Positions 16,213 through 26,180 of a stretch of 35,474 nucleotides of DNA are shown here, piece after piece (the first letter of the stretch is position 1; each line of letters opens with the position of its first letter). The DNA lies in contig JAUXXQ010000155.1 in assembly GCA_030684815.1 (NCBI GenBank), forward strand, positions 1-35,474, in the 5' to 3' direction. A program made the translations under genes and the position numbers. This DNA comes from Methylobacter sp. (GTDB lineage: Bacteria; Pseudomonadota; Gammaproteobacteria; Methylococcales; Methylomonadaceae). The notes below the pieces were generated by a model. That model was given only the letters and a program-made list of their open reading frames with translations, was not told the origin of the DNA and ran no database searches.

Positions 16213-17797
16213 ACTTTTCAGCTCGTTTTAGGATGCCAATACCCAGCAATAAAACCAGCGCGCCCCACAATAAACTTGGCACCAGCCAAAACCAGTTTTG
16301 GTAAAAAGTTGCGGGAGGATTTTTCAAGTAAGGCACTTCGTATAAGCCTGTCCAAGCCTGATGTATCGGCGAACGCTCCAAGATTTCTCCCGATGCCAGC
16401 GAGACCGTGGAAATGCCGGTATTGGTGACACGCAACACCGGACGCCTAAATTCGACGCCACGCGCCAGGGTCATGTACATGTGCTGGTAGGGTTCCTGCC
16501 AAGTGCCGTACCAGGAATCATTAGTGACATTGACGATAAACTGCGCGCCGAGCTGCGCCAGTGAACGCGAAAATTTCGGGAACAGGCTTTCGTAACAGAT
16601 TTGAGCGCCCATTTTATAGCCGTTCAGGTTCAGTAATTCACTCGGGCCGTGGCCTCGGGCGAAATGTCCGGTAGGTGGCAGCCAGTTGCGGATTTCGGGG
16701 AACCATTGTTCGCCGGGGATGTATTCGCCGAACGCCAGCAAAATCGATTTGCTGTAATGCGGCGGCACGATGTCGCCATCTTTATTTAACACAAACAGGG
16801 AGTTGGTGATTAAGCGGGTGGCTTCATCGATGCTGTAAGCGCCGGTAATCAGCGGCAGTTGGCGCTCGCGCAAAAATTGCGCCAGCGCGACGGGGTATTC
16901 ATCGGCTTTAAATTGCTCGCCCAGCAAGGCTGGGAATGCGGTTTCTGGCCACAACGCGAAGTCGATTTTTTCATTTTCATGAGCTTTGAGCGCGTTATCG
17001 GTCAGCGTCAGATGGCGGCTGGCTATTTCATTGCCGTAGCCTTTGCCTAATTCGGCGGCGAGTTTTTCTGAGTTTTCAATATAAGCCTGAATCATCAGCG
17101 TTTTAAACGACGCATCGGGTTGCGGCAAGCGGTTTTTAAGCCATAAGCCGCCGACATTCAGCAGCACAAAGCCGGCCACCACGGCGGCTAAGATGATTTT
17201 CCCTGAGTTTTGTTTGCGTTGTTCCCAGGCGTGGTAAAGCGGCAGGTTGCATAGCAATGTGGCAGCGCTAAGGCCGCTAAAACCGATGATTTCAGCCCAA
17301 TGGTAAACCGGAATATTGGAACCGTACCACGAATAACCGAAATTCCAGTCGAACAGGGTCAGCGAGTAGGCTTCGCACAGGATGGTGATCAACGCCATTA
17401 ATCCTAGCGAAAGCCGCTTTGACCAGTTGAATTTTTGCTGCCCCCAAAACCACAATACACCGGCTATCGGTACAAACAAATGGGCAATCAAGCCGTAAAC
17501 TATCATGCCGATGACCGCTATCGGCCAATCCAGATGGGCAAACTCATGCAGCAGGTAAGTGACCCAATTAAAGCCGATCAGCGTGAACACGAACGCCGTG
17601 ACCATACCGCCCAGCAACACGTCTTTTAAGCGGGTTTGCCGGCTCCAAAAAAGCCATAATGGAATGAAGCAGAATAAAGAGGCCCACGGCGGGAATGGGA
17701 TGTAGCTGGTGCCGATGAAGATGCCGGATAAAATGGGCAGTCGGTAGGCTTTAATTATGTTGAGAATGCTGTTCATGTTGTATGCGGGGTGATTCAT
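16199..17797 (-). CDS. lnt: Apolipoprotein N-acyltransferase
   Basis: Lnt adds the third acyl chain to the N-terminal cysteine of lipoproteins at the periplasmic face of the inner membrane, the step before sorting by Lol. The 532-residue product has about six N-terminal membrane segments and one near the C-terminus, with a nitrilase-fold periplasmic domain between. The catalytic triad contexts are visible: Glu in LWPETAFPALL, Lys in HYSKSILLAFGEY, and Cys in GAQICYESLFP. The start at 17797 is uncertain because an ATG at 17776 (MNSILNIIKAYR) also fits. CorC, often beside lnt, is absent, and fcl follows instead. Confidence 0.95.
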   Translation of the reverse strand: MNHPAYNMNSILNIIKAYRLPILSGIFIGTSYIPFPPWASLFCFIPLWLFWSRQTRLKDVLLGGMVTAFVFTLIGFNWVTYLLHEFAHLDWPIAVIGMIVYGLIAHLFVPIAGVLWFWGQQKFNWSKRLSLGLMALITILCEAYSLTLFDWNFGYSWYGSNIPVYHWAEIIGFSGLSAATLLCNLPLYHAWEQRKQNSGKIILAAVVAGFVLLNVGGLWLKNRLPQPDASFKTLMIQAYIENSEKLAAELGKGYGNEIASRHLTLTDNALKAHENEKIDFALWPETAFPALLGEQFKADEYPVALAQFLRERQLPLITGAYSIDEATRLITNSLFVLNKDGDIVPPHYSKSILLAFGEYIPGEQWFPEIRNWLPPTGHFARGHGPSELLNLNGYKMGAQICYESLFPKFSRSLAQLGAQFIVNVTNDSWYGTWQEPYQHMYMTLARGVEFRRPVLRVTNTGISTVSLASGEILERSPIHQAWTGLYEVPYLKNPPATFYQNWFWLVPSLLWGALVLLLGIGILKRAEKYENR

Positions 17798-17870
17798 ACC
17801 GCTGGAGCGGTACGGGATGCATTCCCACGCTGGAACGTGGGAACGATAATGAGCTGAAGCGCTTGAACGA
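17798..17870. repeat. Palindromic repeat upstream of lnt
   Basis: CCGCTGGAGCGG and then TTCCCACGCTGGAACGTGGGAA (8-base arms around CTGGAA) form two adjacent hairpins. The second resembles a CCCACGCTGGAGCGTGGG repeat that I recall from several proteobacterial genomes. The whole 17798-17969 gap holds no gene that I can see. Confidence 0.45.
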
Positions 17871-17969
17871 TAATGACGCTGAAATGTGAGTGCGATGATT
17901 TATGTGCTGGAATGTGAAAGCAATGGCAAGTTATATATTGGAGAGCTTTCTGGGCGAGGGAACACTCGT

Positions 17970-18752
17970 TTAACTACCATGAATTTCCGCATGTAAGGCG
18001 CGGTATTCGTCGCTTAACTTATGGTTGGGCACATAATGTACCAGCGGTTTTGATTCAGAATGTGATTCTCTGACTTTAACCGAAGGCGAGATCATTGCAG
18101 CCAGTACCGGCAGGCCTTCGGCAATCAGTTCTTCAACCAATTGACGCGGTAAGTTAGCTTGTCGTTGATACTGGTTGACGATGATACCTTCAATCTCAAG
18201 CGCTTGATTATGGTCGGCTTTAACTTCGGCGACGACCTGCATCAGTGAATACAGAGCTTCTCTGGCGAAGGTGTCGCAATCGAAAGGAATCAGGCATTTT
18301 TCGGCGGCGATTAATGCGGACTGGCTGTAAAAATTCAGAATCGGCGGCGTGTCCATGTAAATTTCATCGAAGCCTTCCAGTTTTTCCAGCGCTTCTTTTA
18401 ATTTAAAGATTTTCATCCGCGATTCCAAGCGTCCTTGCAAAGGTTCAAGCTCAGGATGCGATGGGATGACAAACAGGTTGGGAAACTGGGTTTCGTGAAT
18501 GGCGCCTTCAAGACCCGATCCGGTTGTGCCGCCGCCAAACAGGGACAAGCTGAGGCAATCCTTAAAGAAGTGGGCAATGGTTTTGTCGCTGTCACTGACC
18601 TTGCTACCCAGCAAATATTGCGTTGAATTGCCCTGAATATCGAGGTCGATGACTAAGGTACGCTTGCCTTCAACTGCGCTGATGGCGGCCAAGTTGCAGG
18701 TAATAGTCGATTTGCCGACGCCGCCTTTCTGGTTGAAAATGACTCTGCGCAT
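17970..18752 (-). CDS. Orphan ParA/Soj-family ATPase
   Basis: This 260-residue deviant-Walker ATPase has the signature KGGVGKST at residues 9-16 near its N-terminus, Walker A' LVIDLDIQGNSTQYLL, and MDTPPILNFYSQSAL as Walker B. ParA proteins bind DNA nonspecifically when ATP-bound and position chromosomes, plasmids or protein clusters. No parB or parS-like repeat is adjacent, and the chromosomal parAB normally lies near the origin with rsmG and mnmG. This is therefore an orphan ParA, perhaps positioning a cellular structure or left from a mobile replicon. GGGGA lies a suitable distance before the ATG. The neighbours, lnt and a zinc-ribbon gene, give no function. Confidence 0.85.
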   Translation of the reverse strand: MRRVIFNQKGGVGKSTITCNLAAISAVEGKRTLVIDLDIQGNSTQYLLGSKVSDSDKTIAHFFKDCLSLSLFGGGTTGSGLEGAIHETQFPNLFVIPSHPELEPLQGRLESRMKIFKLKEALEKLEGFDEIYMDTPPILNFYSQSALIAAEKCLIPFDCDTFAREALYSLMQVVAEVKADHNQALEIEGIIVNQYQRQANLPRQLVEELIAEGLPVLAAMISPSVKVRESHSESKPLVHYVPNHKLSDEYRALHAEIHGS

Positions 18753-18810
18753 GTTATCCCCGTTAAATCAAATAGTTGAAAATCGCATTATAAGGCTTGG
18801 TCTAACAATA

Positions 18811-19296
18811 TCAAATGCGGATAAAAGTTTTGCCGTGGCATTTAGGGCAATCGGGAATTTCACTGGGCGATTTAAAGGCGATTTCTTTGCCGCAATCGTC
18901 ACAGGTAAACGTGCCCGGCACAGTGATGTCGCCGCTATGGTAGGTATGCGCTTCGGCTATTTGTCCAAGTCTTGCCAATTCCAGACGGGTCTTGTCGGCC
19001 AGGCTTAAAAAAGCATCCAAGGTGAAGTTTTCAATCAATTCGATGTCGAATTTAAACCATTCCGATAATGAATCGTTATCTTCCTGAGCGGATAAACCTT
19101 GAGCCGCATGCTCAATATCGCGTTTAACAAAACCCGACACTTTATCCAGTTCGTCGCGGGTCAAATCGCTGTCTTTGCCGGTTTTTTCTTTGGATATTTC
19201 CAGCGCTTCGGCAAAAGAATGCAGCGTGTCTTCCATGGTTTCATGAAGATGCCGCATAAAGTCGGAATAGGCAGCGATAAGTTTGTTTTTATTCAT
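18811..19296 (-). CDS. YbeL-like zinc-ribbon protein (DUF1451)
   Basis: The 161-residue protein is helical and acidic for about 120 residues and ends with a zinc ribbon: C-D-D-C followed about 20 residues later by C-P-K-C, then KTFIRI. This matches the DUF1451/YbeL family, whose function is unknown. In Escherichia coli ybeL also lies in the leuS neighbourhood, which supports the assignment by synteny. It is divergent from leuS, with an 85-base gap that must carry both promoters. There is no signal peptide, so it is cytoplasmic; nucleic acid binding through the ribbon is only a possibility. Confidence 0.85.
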   Translation of the reverse strand: MNKNKLIAAYSDFMRHLHETMEDTLHSFAEALEISKEKTGKDSDLTRDELDKVSGFVKRDIEHAAQGLSAQEDNDSLSEWFKFDIELIENFTLDAFLSLADKTRLELARLGQIAEAHTYHSGDITVPGTFTCDDCGKEIAFKSPSEIPDCPKCHGKTFIRI

Positions 19297-19381
19297 AGGG
19301 TTTAGGCTCCTGAAAATGGCGCTTTAGATTTAAGCAACTGTACGGTATTCTAACGCTTTTGACTGGTAAAAGACGAGAAGG

Positions 19382-21880
19382 ATGCAAGAAAATTATAAGC
19401 CGCTGGCAATCGAGCAAGAAGTACAGGCCGCCTGGGATGAATCAGGTGTATTTATCGCCAGGGATGGTGTGTATGCCGCAAACCTGCCGGGAGCAGATGC
19501 GGCGAATGCGTCGGAATCTTCTACACAGGACAAGTATTATTGCTTGTCGATGTTCCCGTATCCCAGCGGCAAGCTGCACATGGGACACGTCCGCAATTAC
19601 ACCATCGGCGATGTAATCAGCCGCTATCAGCGCATGTTGGGCAAAAATGTGATGCAACCGATGGGTTGGGATGCATTCGGTTTGCCGGCAGAAAATGCGG
19701 CGATGGAGCGCGGCGTGCATCCTGCCGACTGGACTTACAGCAATATTGACTATATGCGCGACCAGCTCAAGCGCTTAGGGTTCGGCTATGACTGGAGCCG
19801 CGAACTGGCCACCTGCGACCCGTCTTATTTTAAGTGGGAACAATGGTTTTTTCTAAAGCTGCTGGAAAAAGGTTTGGTTTATAAAAAAACGGCGCCGGTC
19901 AACTGGTGCCCGAATGACATGACGGTTTTAGCCAATGAGCAGGTCATCGACGGCTGCTGCTGGCGTTGCGACACTCAAGTTGAGCGCAAGGAAATCGCCC
20001 AGTGGTTCTTGAAAATCACCGCCTATGCCGATGAATTGCTTGCGTCGCTGGAAACGCTGGACGGTTGGCCGGAACAGGTCAAGACCATGCAGGCCAATTG
20101 GATAGGCCGTTCCGAAGGTGTGGAGATGGATTTTGCTGTGCCCGGTTCAGAACCTGTCAGCATTTATACCACGCGCCCCGATACCTTGATGGGCGTGACT
20201 TATCTGGCGGTAGCGGCGGAACATCCGTTGGCGCTAAAAGCTGCCGAAACGAATGCCGACATCCGCGCTTTTATCGATGACTGCAAAATGATGGAAACGT
20301 CGGAAGCGGCGATGGAAACCATGGAAAAACGCGGCATCGATTCCGGCATCAAAGCGCTGCATCCGATTACTAGAGAACAGGTTCCGGTATGGATTGCCAA
20401 TTTCGTATTGATGGGCTACGGCACCGGCGCGGTAATGTCGGTTCCGGCACACGACCAGCGCGATTATGAGTTTGCACTTAAGTATGGCATCGCGATTAAG
20501 CAAGTGATTTTTGCTAAAGACGGTCAGGGAGATGATTGTTCGGAGCAGGCTTACACCGTAAAAGGCGTATTGAAAAATTCCGGCGCATTTGACGGCTTGA
20601 CCTCGGAACAGGCATTTTCTGCGATTGCCGAAGCGCTGGAAAAAGAGCAAAAAGGCCAACGCAAAACCAATTTCAGACTGCGCGACTGGGGCGTTTCCCG
20701 TCAGCGTTATTGGGGCGCGCCGATTCCGGTGATTTATTGCGACGACTGCGGTACGGTGCCGGTTCCTGAACAGGACTTGCCGGTGGAATTGCCCAGAGAC
20801 GTGGTGCTGGACGGTTCGCAATCGCCGCTGGTTGCGCATCCGACTTTCTCCCATACCACCTGCCCTAAATGCGGTAAAGCGGCGCGCCGGGAAACCGATA
20901 CCTTCGATACCTTTATGGAATCGTCCTGGTATTTTGCGCGTTTCGCCGGCAACAACCCGGACAAGATGATTGATGAAAGCGCCAAATACTGGCTGCCGGT
21001 CGACCATTATATCGGTGGCATAGAACACGCGATTTTGCATTTGTTGTATGCGCGCTTTTATACCAAACTGCTGCGCGATGAAGGCCTAATAGTCTGCGAT
21101 GAGCCGTTCAAGAAGCTGCTGACCCAAGGCATGGTGCTGAAAGATGGCAGTAAAATGTCCAAATCCAAAGGCAACACGGTTGACCCGCAAGGCCTGATTG
21201 ACCAATACGGCGCCGATACCGTGCGCTTGTTCATCATGTTTGCCGCGCCGCCTGAGCAATCTTTAGAATGGTCGGACAGTGGCGTAGAAGGCGCGTTCCG
21301 ATTTTTGAAACGGTTGTGGAAACAGGCTTATCTTCATAATGAGGCCGGTGGTTCAACTAAGCCGCTGGATAAACAGTCATTAACTACCGAGCAACAAGCG
21401 GTGCGCCGTCAACTGCATCTGGCGATTCAAAAAGCCACCGACGATTTCGGCAGACGTTTCACTTTTAATACGGTCATCGCCTCGAATATGGAGCTGATCA
21501 ACACACTATCCAAATTCACTGATGAATCCGACAACGGCAAGGCAATCCGGCAGGAAGTACTGGAAGCCATTGTGTTGATGCTGTCGCCTATCGTGCCGCA
21601 CATTTGCCATCAATTGTGGCTGGATTTGGGGCATCAGCAAGCGGTAGTCGGCGCGTCATGGCCGAAAGTTGACGAAACGGCTTTGGAGCAGGACACGCTG
21701 GAACTGGTGCTGCAAGTCAACGGCAAATTGCGCGGTAAGATGTCGGTGTCGATAAGCGCATCTAAAGATGAAATAGAGGCAATGGCGCTGGCAGATGAAC
21801 AAGTCCAGCGTTTCATTGACGGCCAGCCGGTCAAAAAAGTGATCGTGGTGCCGAAAAAATTGGTTAATATCGTCGTTTAG
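19382..21880 (+). CDS. leuS: Leucyl-tRNA synthetase
   Basis: LeuRS charges tRNA-Leu and edits misactivated amino acids. The 832-residue product has the class I HIGH-type motif HMGH at 66-69 ([14 protein letters not shown]) and KMSKS at 591-595. The CP1 editing domain lies between them, with [20 protein letters not shown]. Compared with the Escherichia coli enzyme the region before HMGH has a short insert rich in alanine and serine (residues 31-49). The ATG at 19382 is preceded by GAGAAGG. The downstream order leuS, lptE, holA is the conserved gammaproteobacterial arrangement. Confidence 0.98.
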   Translation: MQENYKPLAIEQEVQAAWDESGVFIARDGVYAANLPGADAANASESSTQDKYYCLSMFPYPSGKLHMGHVRNYTIGDVISRYQRMLGKNVMQPMGWDAFGLPAENAAMERGVHPADWTYSNIDYMRDQLKRLGFGYDWSRELATCDPSYFKWEQWFFLKLLEKGLVYKKTAPVNWCPNDMTVLANEQVIDGCCWRCDTQVERKEIAQWFLKITAYADELLASLETLDGWPEQVKTMQANWIGRSEGVEMDFAVPGSEPVSIYTTRPDTLMGVTYLAVAAEHPLALKAAETNADIRAFIDDCKMMETSEAAMETMEKRGIDSGIKALHPITREQVPVWIANFVLMGYGTGAVMSVPAHDQRDYEFALKYGIAIKQVIFAKDGQGDDCSEQAYTVKGVLKNSGAFDGLTSEQAFSAIAEALEKEQKGQRKTNFRLRDWGVSRQRYWGAPIPVIYCDDCGTVPVPEQDLPVELPRDVVLDGSQSPLVAHPTFSHTTCPKCGKAARRETDTFDTFMESSWYFARFAGNNPDKMIDESAKYWLPVDHYIGGIEHAILHLLYARFYTKLLRDEGLIVCDEPFKKLLTQGMVLKDGSKMSKSKGNTVDPQGLIDQYGADTVRLFIMFAAPPEQSLEWSDSGVEGAFRFLKRLWKQAYLHNEAGGSTKPLDKQSLTTEQQAVRRQLHLAIQKATDDFGRRFTFNTVIASNMELINTLSKFTDESDNGKAIRQEVLEAIVLMLSPIVPHICHQLWLDLGHQQAVVGASWPKVDETALEQDTLELVLQVNGKLRGKMSVSISASKDEIEAMALADEQVQRFIDGQPVKKVIVVPKKLVNIVV

Positions 21881-21888
21881 ATCAATCG

Positions 21889-21916
21889 GGCTCAAGGGCT
21901 ACTTGAACCTTGAGCC
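21889..21916 (+). terminator. Hairpin between leuS and lptE
   Basis: GGCTCAAGG (21889-21897) and CCTTGAGCC (21908-21916) form a perfect 9-pair stem with a 10-base loop. No run of T follows, so it may act as a partial terminator or a processing or stability stem within the operon rather than a strong stop. Confidence 0.45.
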
Positions 21917-21942
21917 AGTTTATCATCACTAGAGGAGATTGT

Positions 21943-22440
21943 GTGTTAGCAAAAAAAGCAGCCATATTGGTTATGGCTTTGTTAGTGGGTTCTTGCGGCT
22001 ATCATTTGCGCGGCGCTTTCCAATTGCCAGAAAATATGAAGTCTGTTTATGTCGAAGGCGGCTCGCCGCAGCTGCGTGAACAATTCAAACGGGTGATGAC
22101 GTCATCTTCCGGCCAGCTTGTCGACTCCCGTAGTGGCGCAGGCATTGTTATCAAGATATTCGATGAAGATTTTAACCGGCGCGTTTTGTCGCTGAGCTCC
22201 AGAGGCAAAACCAACGAATTTGAGCTTTATTACCGCCTGGATTATGAACTTGCCAATGTCGGCGATGCTTTGCTGATGGAACGGCAACCGGTTGAAATAA
22301 GACGCGATTATTACAACGACCAGCAGTTTATGATCGCCAAAGATAATGAGGAAACGATGATACGTAACGAAATGTATCAGCAGGCGGTACATACTATTGT
22401 GAACCGCGCCAGGGTGGTGTTGGAAGCGGGCGCGAAATAA
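21943..22440 (+). CDS. lptE: LPS-assembly lipoprotein LptE
   Basis: LptE plugs the LptD barrel and helps deliver lipopolysaccharide to the outer leaflet. Starting at the GTG at 21943 gives a 165-residue lipoprotein with signal MLAKKAAILVMALLVGSC, the lipidated cysteine being residue 18, followed by GYHLRGAFQLPENMKSVYVEG, the family hallmark. AGGAG five bases before the GTG decides this start over an in-frame codon at 21910, which would put extra residues ahead of the signal. It ends one base before the holA start codon, so coupling is likely. Confidence 0.93.
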   Translation: MLAKKAAILVMALLVGSCGYHLRGAFQLPENMKSVYVEGGSPQLREQFKRVMTSSSGQLVDSRSGAGIVIKIFDEDFNRRVLSLSSRGKTNEFELYYRLDYELANVGDALLMERQPVEIRRDYYNDQQFMIAKDNEETMIRNEMYQQAVHTIVNRARVVLEAGAK

Positions 22441-22441
22441 C

Positions 22442-23449
22442 ATGCGGCTTAAGCCCGATCAGCTGGCGGCGGCATTACAAAAAGGCTTAGCGCCGGTTTA
22501 TTTTATTAGCGGCGACGAGCCCTTGCAGCAAGGCGAAGTCGCCGATGCTATCAGGGCGGCAGCACGCAAAGCGGATTACGGCAGCCGCGAGGTGCTGGTT
22601 GCGGACAGCCATTTTTCATGGAACGAATTGACCGAATCGGCCAGCTCTTTGTCCATTTTTGCCGATAAAAAAATCATCGATTTAAGATGGCCGACCGGTT
22701 CGCCGGGCACTGAAGGCGCCAAGGCCTTAATCGCTTATTGCGGGCACCTGCCGGAAGATACTGTATTGCTGATCACTGCGGCCAAGACGGCCAGTAGCTC
22801 ATTAAAAACTCAGTGGTTTCAGGCACTGGATAAAGTGGGCTGCGTGATTCAAGTATGGCCGCTAGACGGACACGACTTAATACGCTGGCTGCAACAACGG
22901 ATGCAGCGGCGCGGATTGCAGGCCGAAACTGAAGGCATCAAAATACTGGCGTCCCGTATTGAAGGCAATCTGCTGGCGGCGGCTCAGGAAATCGAAAAGC
23001 TGTATGTGTTATACGGCGAAGGCTTCTTAAGCAACCAGCAGATTTTCGATGTGGTGGCCGATAGCTCACGCTTCGATGTGTTTAAGTTAATGGACGCTGC
23101 GCTGGAGGCGAGGACTGATCGTCTGTTAAAGATATTGTCAGCGCTGAAAGCCGAAGGCGTGGCGGCTCCGGTGGTATTATGGGCGCTGACTCGGGAAGCG
23201 CGTGTCTTCATCAAAATCAAGCAGGCATTGGCGCAAGGACAAAATAGAGCGCTGGCATTCAAAAATAACCAAATCTGGGACAAGCGCCGTCAATTAGTCA
23301 GTGACGTACTGAACCGGCTAAATGATAACGATCTCAATACGATAATGACTTTAAGCGCAAAGGCAGACCGGCAGGTTAAAGGCCAGCAGTCAGGCGAGGC
23401 TTGGGAAACCTTGTTGGCTGTGTGCCTGCTGTTTGCCAAGCGAAAGTAA
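22442..23449 (+). CDS. holA: DNA polymerase III delta subunit
   Basis: HolA is the clamp-loader subunit that opens the beta sliding clamp. The 335-residue product matches the family length. It begins with KPDQLAAALQKGLAPVYFISGDEPLQQGE, containing the LxGDEPLL-type clamp-binding element, and continues with AAA+-like domains that lack a working P-loop, as expected for delta. Late segments include FKLMDAALEARTDRLLKILSALKAEG and the C-terminal collar helices. It follows lptE directly. It converges on ypjD with only 3 bases between the two stop codons and no clear terminator. nadD, often next in gammaproteobacteria, is not here. Confidence 0.95.
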   Translation: MRLKPDQLAAALQKGLAPVYFISGDEPLQQGEVADAIRAAARKADYGSREVLVADSHFSWNELTESASSLSIFADKKIIDLRWPTGSPGTEGAKALIAYCGHLPEDTVLLITAAKTASSSLKTQWFQALDKVGCVIQVWPLDGHDLIRWLQQRMQRRGLQAETEGIKILASRIEGNLLAAAQEIEKLYVLYGEGFLSNQQIFDVVADSSRFDVFKLMDAALEARTDRLLKILSALKAEGVAAPVVLWALTREARVFIKIKQALAQGQNRALAFKNNQIWDKRRQLVSDVLNRLNDNDLNTIMTLSAKADRQVKGQQSGEAWETLLAVCLLFAKRK

Positions 23450-23452
23450 TTT

Positions 23453-24247
23453 TCAGCGCTGTAAAATAATTTCCAACACCAGCTTGCTGCCAAAATAAGC
23501 CAGCAACAGCAAGACAAAGCCGGTCAAAGTCCAGCGAACAGCAGTTCTTCCGCGCCATCCGTAACGTAATCTGCCTATCAGCAAACTGGAAAAAATAATC
23601 CAGGCGATAATCGATAATACGGTCTTGTGCGCCAGATGCTGGGCAAATAAATCCTCAATAAAAATAAAGCCGCTAATCAAGGACAGAGTCAGGAAAAACA
23701 GCCCGGTACCGAGCATTTGAAATAACAGCGCCTCCATTGCCTGCAAGGACGGCAGTGACTGGATAAAGCGTTTGGGCGGATGGCTTTTAAGCTGCTGGTC
23801 TTGAATGGCCAGCAAAATAGCTTGCAACGCTGCAATGTTCAACAGACTGAAAGCAATAATTGAGGCCAATATATGGACATTCATCTGCCAATTGCCGGTG
23901 TGTTGCAGCAAGTGTTCTTTTTCAGGCAGATTCAGATCAAGTGCCAGCATGATGGCGGCAATCGGAAAGATAACGATGCCGAGCTTTTCGACAGGCTTAT
24001 TTAATGTTGCCATCAGCAGCAACAAGGCGACAATTAATGAAACCAAAGTGGCGGTGCTGATAAAACTAAAATTAAAGCCATTGTTCTGTTGAAAATTGGC
24101 GGCAACATAGCTAATGTGCGCGGCCACCGCTAGCCATGCCAGATAAAGCGGTGTGCGCTGCTTTTTGTTGTGCTGGGCGTCCCGGATAATCAGCAGGGTG
24201 CTGGCCAGATAGGTACAAATTGACAGAGTAGCGAGGATGGCGTTCAT
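23453..24247 (-). CDS. ypjD: YpjD-type CcsA-like inner membrane protein
   Basis: The 264-residue protein is almost entirely membrane-embedded, with about eight hydrophobic segments. It belongs to the CcsA/CcmF-like cytochrome c assembly superfamily, of which YpjD (also called CorE/HemX-like) is the usual neighbour of ffh in gammaproteobacteria. Conserved features include LHILAS-like NVHILASIIAFSLLNIAALQAILLA and the late AQHLAHKTVLSIIAWIIFSSLLIGRLRYGWRGR. The tryptophan-rich haem-handling WWD loop of true CcsA is not evident, so a haem role is uncertain. It is divergent from ffh, as in other species. Confidence 0.85.
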   Translation of the reverse strand: MNAILATLSICTYLASTLLIIRDAQHNKKQRTPLYLAWLAVAAHISYVAANFQQNNGFNFSFISTATLVSLIVALLLLMATLNKPVEKLGIVIFPIAAIMLALDLNLPEKEHLLQHTGNWQMNVHILASIIAFSLLNIAALQAILLAIQDQQLKSHPPKRFIQSLPSLQAMEALLFQMLGTGLFFLTLSLISGFIFIEDLFAQHLAHKTVLSIIAWIIFSSLLIGRLRYGWRGRTAVRWTLTGFVLLLLAYFGSKLVLEIILQR

Positions 24248-24435
24248 TAGCTATTTTATTAGTTTGCGAGCAATAGATAACACCGCAGTCTGGTGTGGGC
24301 TTGTTGTCGGTAGGGTATAAATTGCCTTGAGTTTAATGCAAAGGCTTCAATGGCTATGTTAATATATCCGGCTAAATAGTCCTAACGCATTTGTGTTAGC
24401 GAGTGGTTTCCTTACGATTTAATAAAGACACTGAT

Positions 24436-25797
24436 ATGTTTGATAATTTAACCGATCGATTAAGTAGCACGCTGAAAAAAATTAAGGGTCAGGGGCGCTT
24501 GACTGAAGACAATGTCAAAGAAACGCTGCGCGAAGTGCGCATGGCTTTGCTTGAGGCCGATGTTGCTTTGCCGGTTGTTACAGACTTTATTGAACGCATT
24601 AAAGCCGGTGCATTAGGTCAGGAAGTTCAGGCCAGTCTTTCGCCCGGCCAGTCGCTAATCAAGCTGGTCCAGGCCGAATTAATTTCGGTGATGGGCGAAG
24701 CTAACGAAAAGCTGAACCTGAATGCGGTGCCGCCGGCAGTTATTTTAATGGCCGGTTTGCAGGGCGCCGGTAAAACCACCACGGTGGCTAAACTGGGTCG
24801 CTGGCTGAAAGAAAACCAAAAGAAAAAAGTCGGCGTGGTCAGTGCTGACGTTTATCGCCCTGCCGCCATCAAGCAATTGCAGATGCTGGCAGGCGAGCTT
24901 TCGCTGGAATTTTTTGACAGCGACATTTCACAAAAACCGGTCGATATTGCCAAAAACGCGATTGACGCAGCCAAAAGAAAATTTCTTGATGTCATCATTA
25001 TCGATACCGCAGGTCGTTTGCATATCGATGATGAAATGATGGGCGAAATCAAGGAACTGCATGCGGCAATCAATCCGGTCGAAACCTTGTTTGTGGTCGA
25101 CAGCATGACCGGGCAGGATGCGGCGATTACCGCCAAAGCCTTTAATGATGCCTTGCCGTTGACCGGGATTATCCTGACCAAAGCCGACGGCGATGCGCGC
25201 GGCGGCGCGGCGCTGTCAATACGGCATATTACCGGCAAGCCGATCAAGTTTATTGGCATGGGCGAAAAGACCGATGCGCTAGAACCGTTCTACCCAGACC
25301 GTATTGCTTCGCGTATTTTAGGCATGGGCGATGTGCTCGGTCTGATTGAAGAGATTGAGCAAAAAGTCGATAAGGAAAAAGCCGAAAAACTGGTCAAAAA
25401 GCTGCAAAAAGGCAAATCATTCGATCTGGAGGATTTTCGCGAGCAGTTGCAGCAAATGCTGGAAATGGGTGGCGTCGGTTCGATGCTGGATAAGTTACCG
25501 GGCATGAGCAGCATCCCACAGGAAATGAAAGACAAGGTTAATGATAAAGAATTATCGCGCCAGATTGGCGTGATTAATTCCATGACCATGAAAGAAAGGC
25601 GCTACCCCGATTTAATTAAAGGCAGACGGAAACAGCGTATTGCTGACGGCTGCGGACAACAATTGTCTGATGTTAACCGCATTTTGAAACAGTTTCTGAT
25701 GATGCAAAAAATGATGAAGCGCTTCAAAGGCGGCAACATGACCAACATGATGCGCGGCATAAAAAATAATGTACGCGGCATGGGCATGAGGCGGTAA
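24436..25797 (+). CDS. ffh: Signal recognition particle protein Ffh
   Basis: Ffh binds 4.5S RNA and signal sequences to target membrane proteins to FtsY and SecYEG. Taking the ATG at 24436 gives 453 residues beginning MFDNLTDRLSSTLKKIKGQG, identical in length to the Escherichia coli protein; the frame is open to 24403 but that extension is not conserved. The N domain is followed by the G domain with P-loop GLQGAGKTTT near residue 107, DTAGRLHID, and TKADGDARGGAALS. A methionine-rich M domain ends with MMQKMMKRFKGGNMTNMMRG. It is transcribed just ahead of rpsP. Confidence 0.98.
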   Translation: MFDNLTDRLSSTLKKIKGQGRLTEDNVKETLREVRMALLEADVALPVVTDFIERIKAGALGQEVQASLSPGQSLIKLVQAELISVMGEANEKLNLNAVPPAVILMAGLQGAGKTTTVAKLGRWLKENQKKKVGVVSADVYRPAAIKQLQMLAGELSLEFFDSDISQKPVDIAKNAIDAAKRKFLDVIIIDTAGRLHIDDEMMGEIKELHAAINPVETLFVVDSMTGQDAAITAKAFNDALPLTGIILTKADGDARGGAALSIRHITGKPIKFIGMGEKTDALEPFYPDRIASRILGMGDVLGLIEEIEQKVDKEKAEKLVKKLQKGKSFDLEDFREQLQQMLEMGGVGSMLDKLPGMSSIPQEMKDKVNDKELSRQIGVINSMTMKERRYPDLIKGRRKQRIADGCGQQLSDVNRILKQFLMMQKMMKRFKGGNMTNMMRGIKNNVRGMGMRR

Positions 25798-25851
25798 TTT
25801 TTTGCACGATGGCGGCTTGTTCGATACCTAAAGCGAATGAATGTGTTGTTC

Positions 25852-25879
25852 TTTACTTATATGAAAAATTGCGTAAAAT
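25852..25879 (+). promoter_or_regulatory. Putative sigma70 promoter of the rpsP operon
   Basis: TTTACT (25852-25857) and TAAAAT (25874-25879) are spaced by 16 bases, close to the sigma70 consensus, and lie about 43 bases upstream of the rpsP ATG. The GAGGA ribosome site follows at about 25912. Confidence 0.5.
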
Positions 25880-25922
25880 AGTCCGATTAACAAACAATGA
25901 CTAATTTTTTTGAGGATCTTAG

Positions 25923-26174
25923 ATGGTAACCATTCGTCTTTCTAGAGGCGGCGCTAAAAATCGCCCTTTCTATCATGTTGTTGTAACCGATAGCAGAAGC
26001 GGTCGTGACGGTCGTTATATTGAACGTCTTGGCTTTTTTAATCCGCTGGCACGTGGCAATGAAGAAAAGTTGCGTTTGGACTGCGAACGTGTTGATTATT
26101 GGAAATCCAATGGCGCACAGCCTTCTGAGCGCGTTGTAAAGCTGATTAAAGACGCTCGCAAAGCAGCGGCATAA
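25923..26174 (+). CDS. rpsP: Ribosomal protein S16
   Basis: S16 is a primary 30S subunit protein needed for assembly of the 5' domain of 16S rRNA. The 83-residue product begins [31 protein letters not shown], the classic S16 N-terminus, and includes [11 protein letters not shown] and [17 protein letters not shown]. The length is normal. A GAGGA site precedes the ATG. It is the first gene of the conserved rpsP-rimM-trmD-rplS operon, which couples a ribosomal protein, a maturation factor and a tRNA methyltransferase. Confidence 0.98.
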   Translation: MVTIRLSRGGAKNRPFYHVVVTDSRSGRDGRYIERLGFFNPLARGNEEKLRLDCERVDYWKSNGAQPSERVVKLIKDARKAAA

Positions 26175-26180
26175 GCCGAG

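Noticed and set aside
20234-21040. Long open frame (268 codons) on the minus strand inside leuS
   Set aside because: leuS on the plus strand is unmistakable, and the antisense product has no recognisable domain; it reflects codon bias of leuS.
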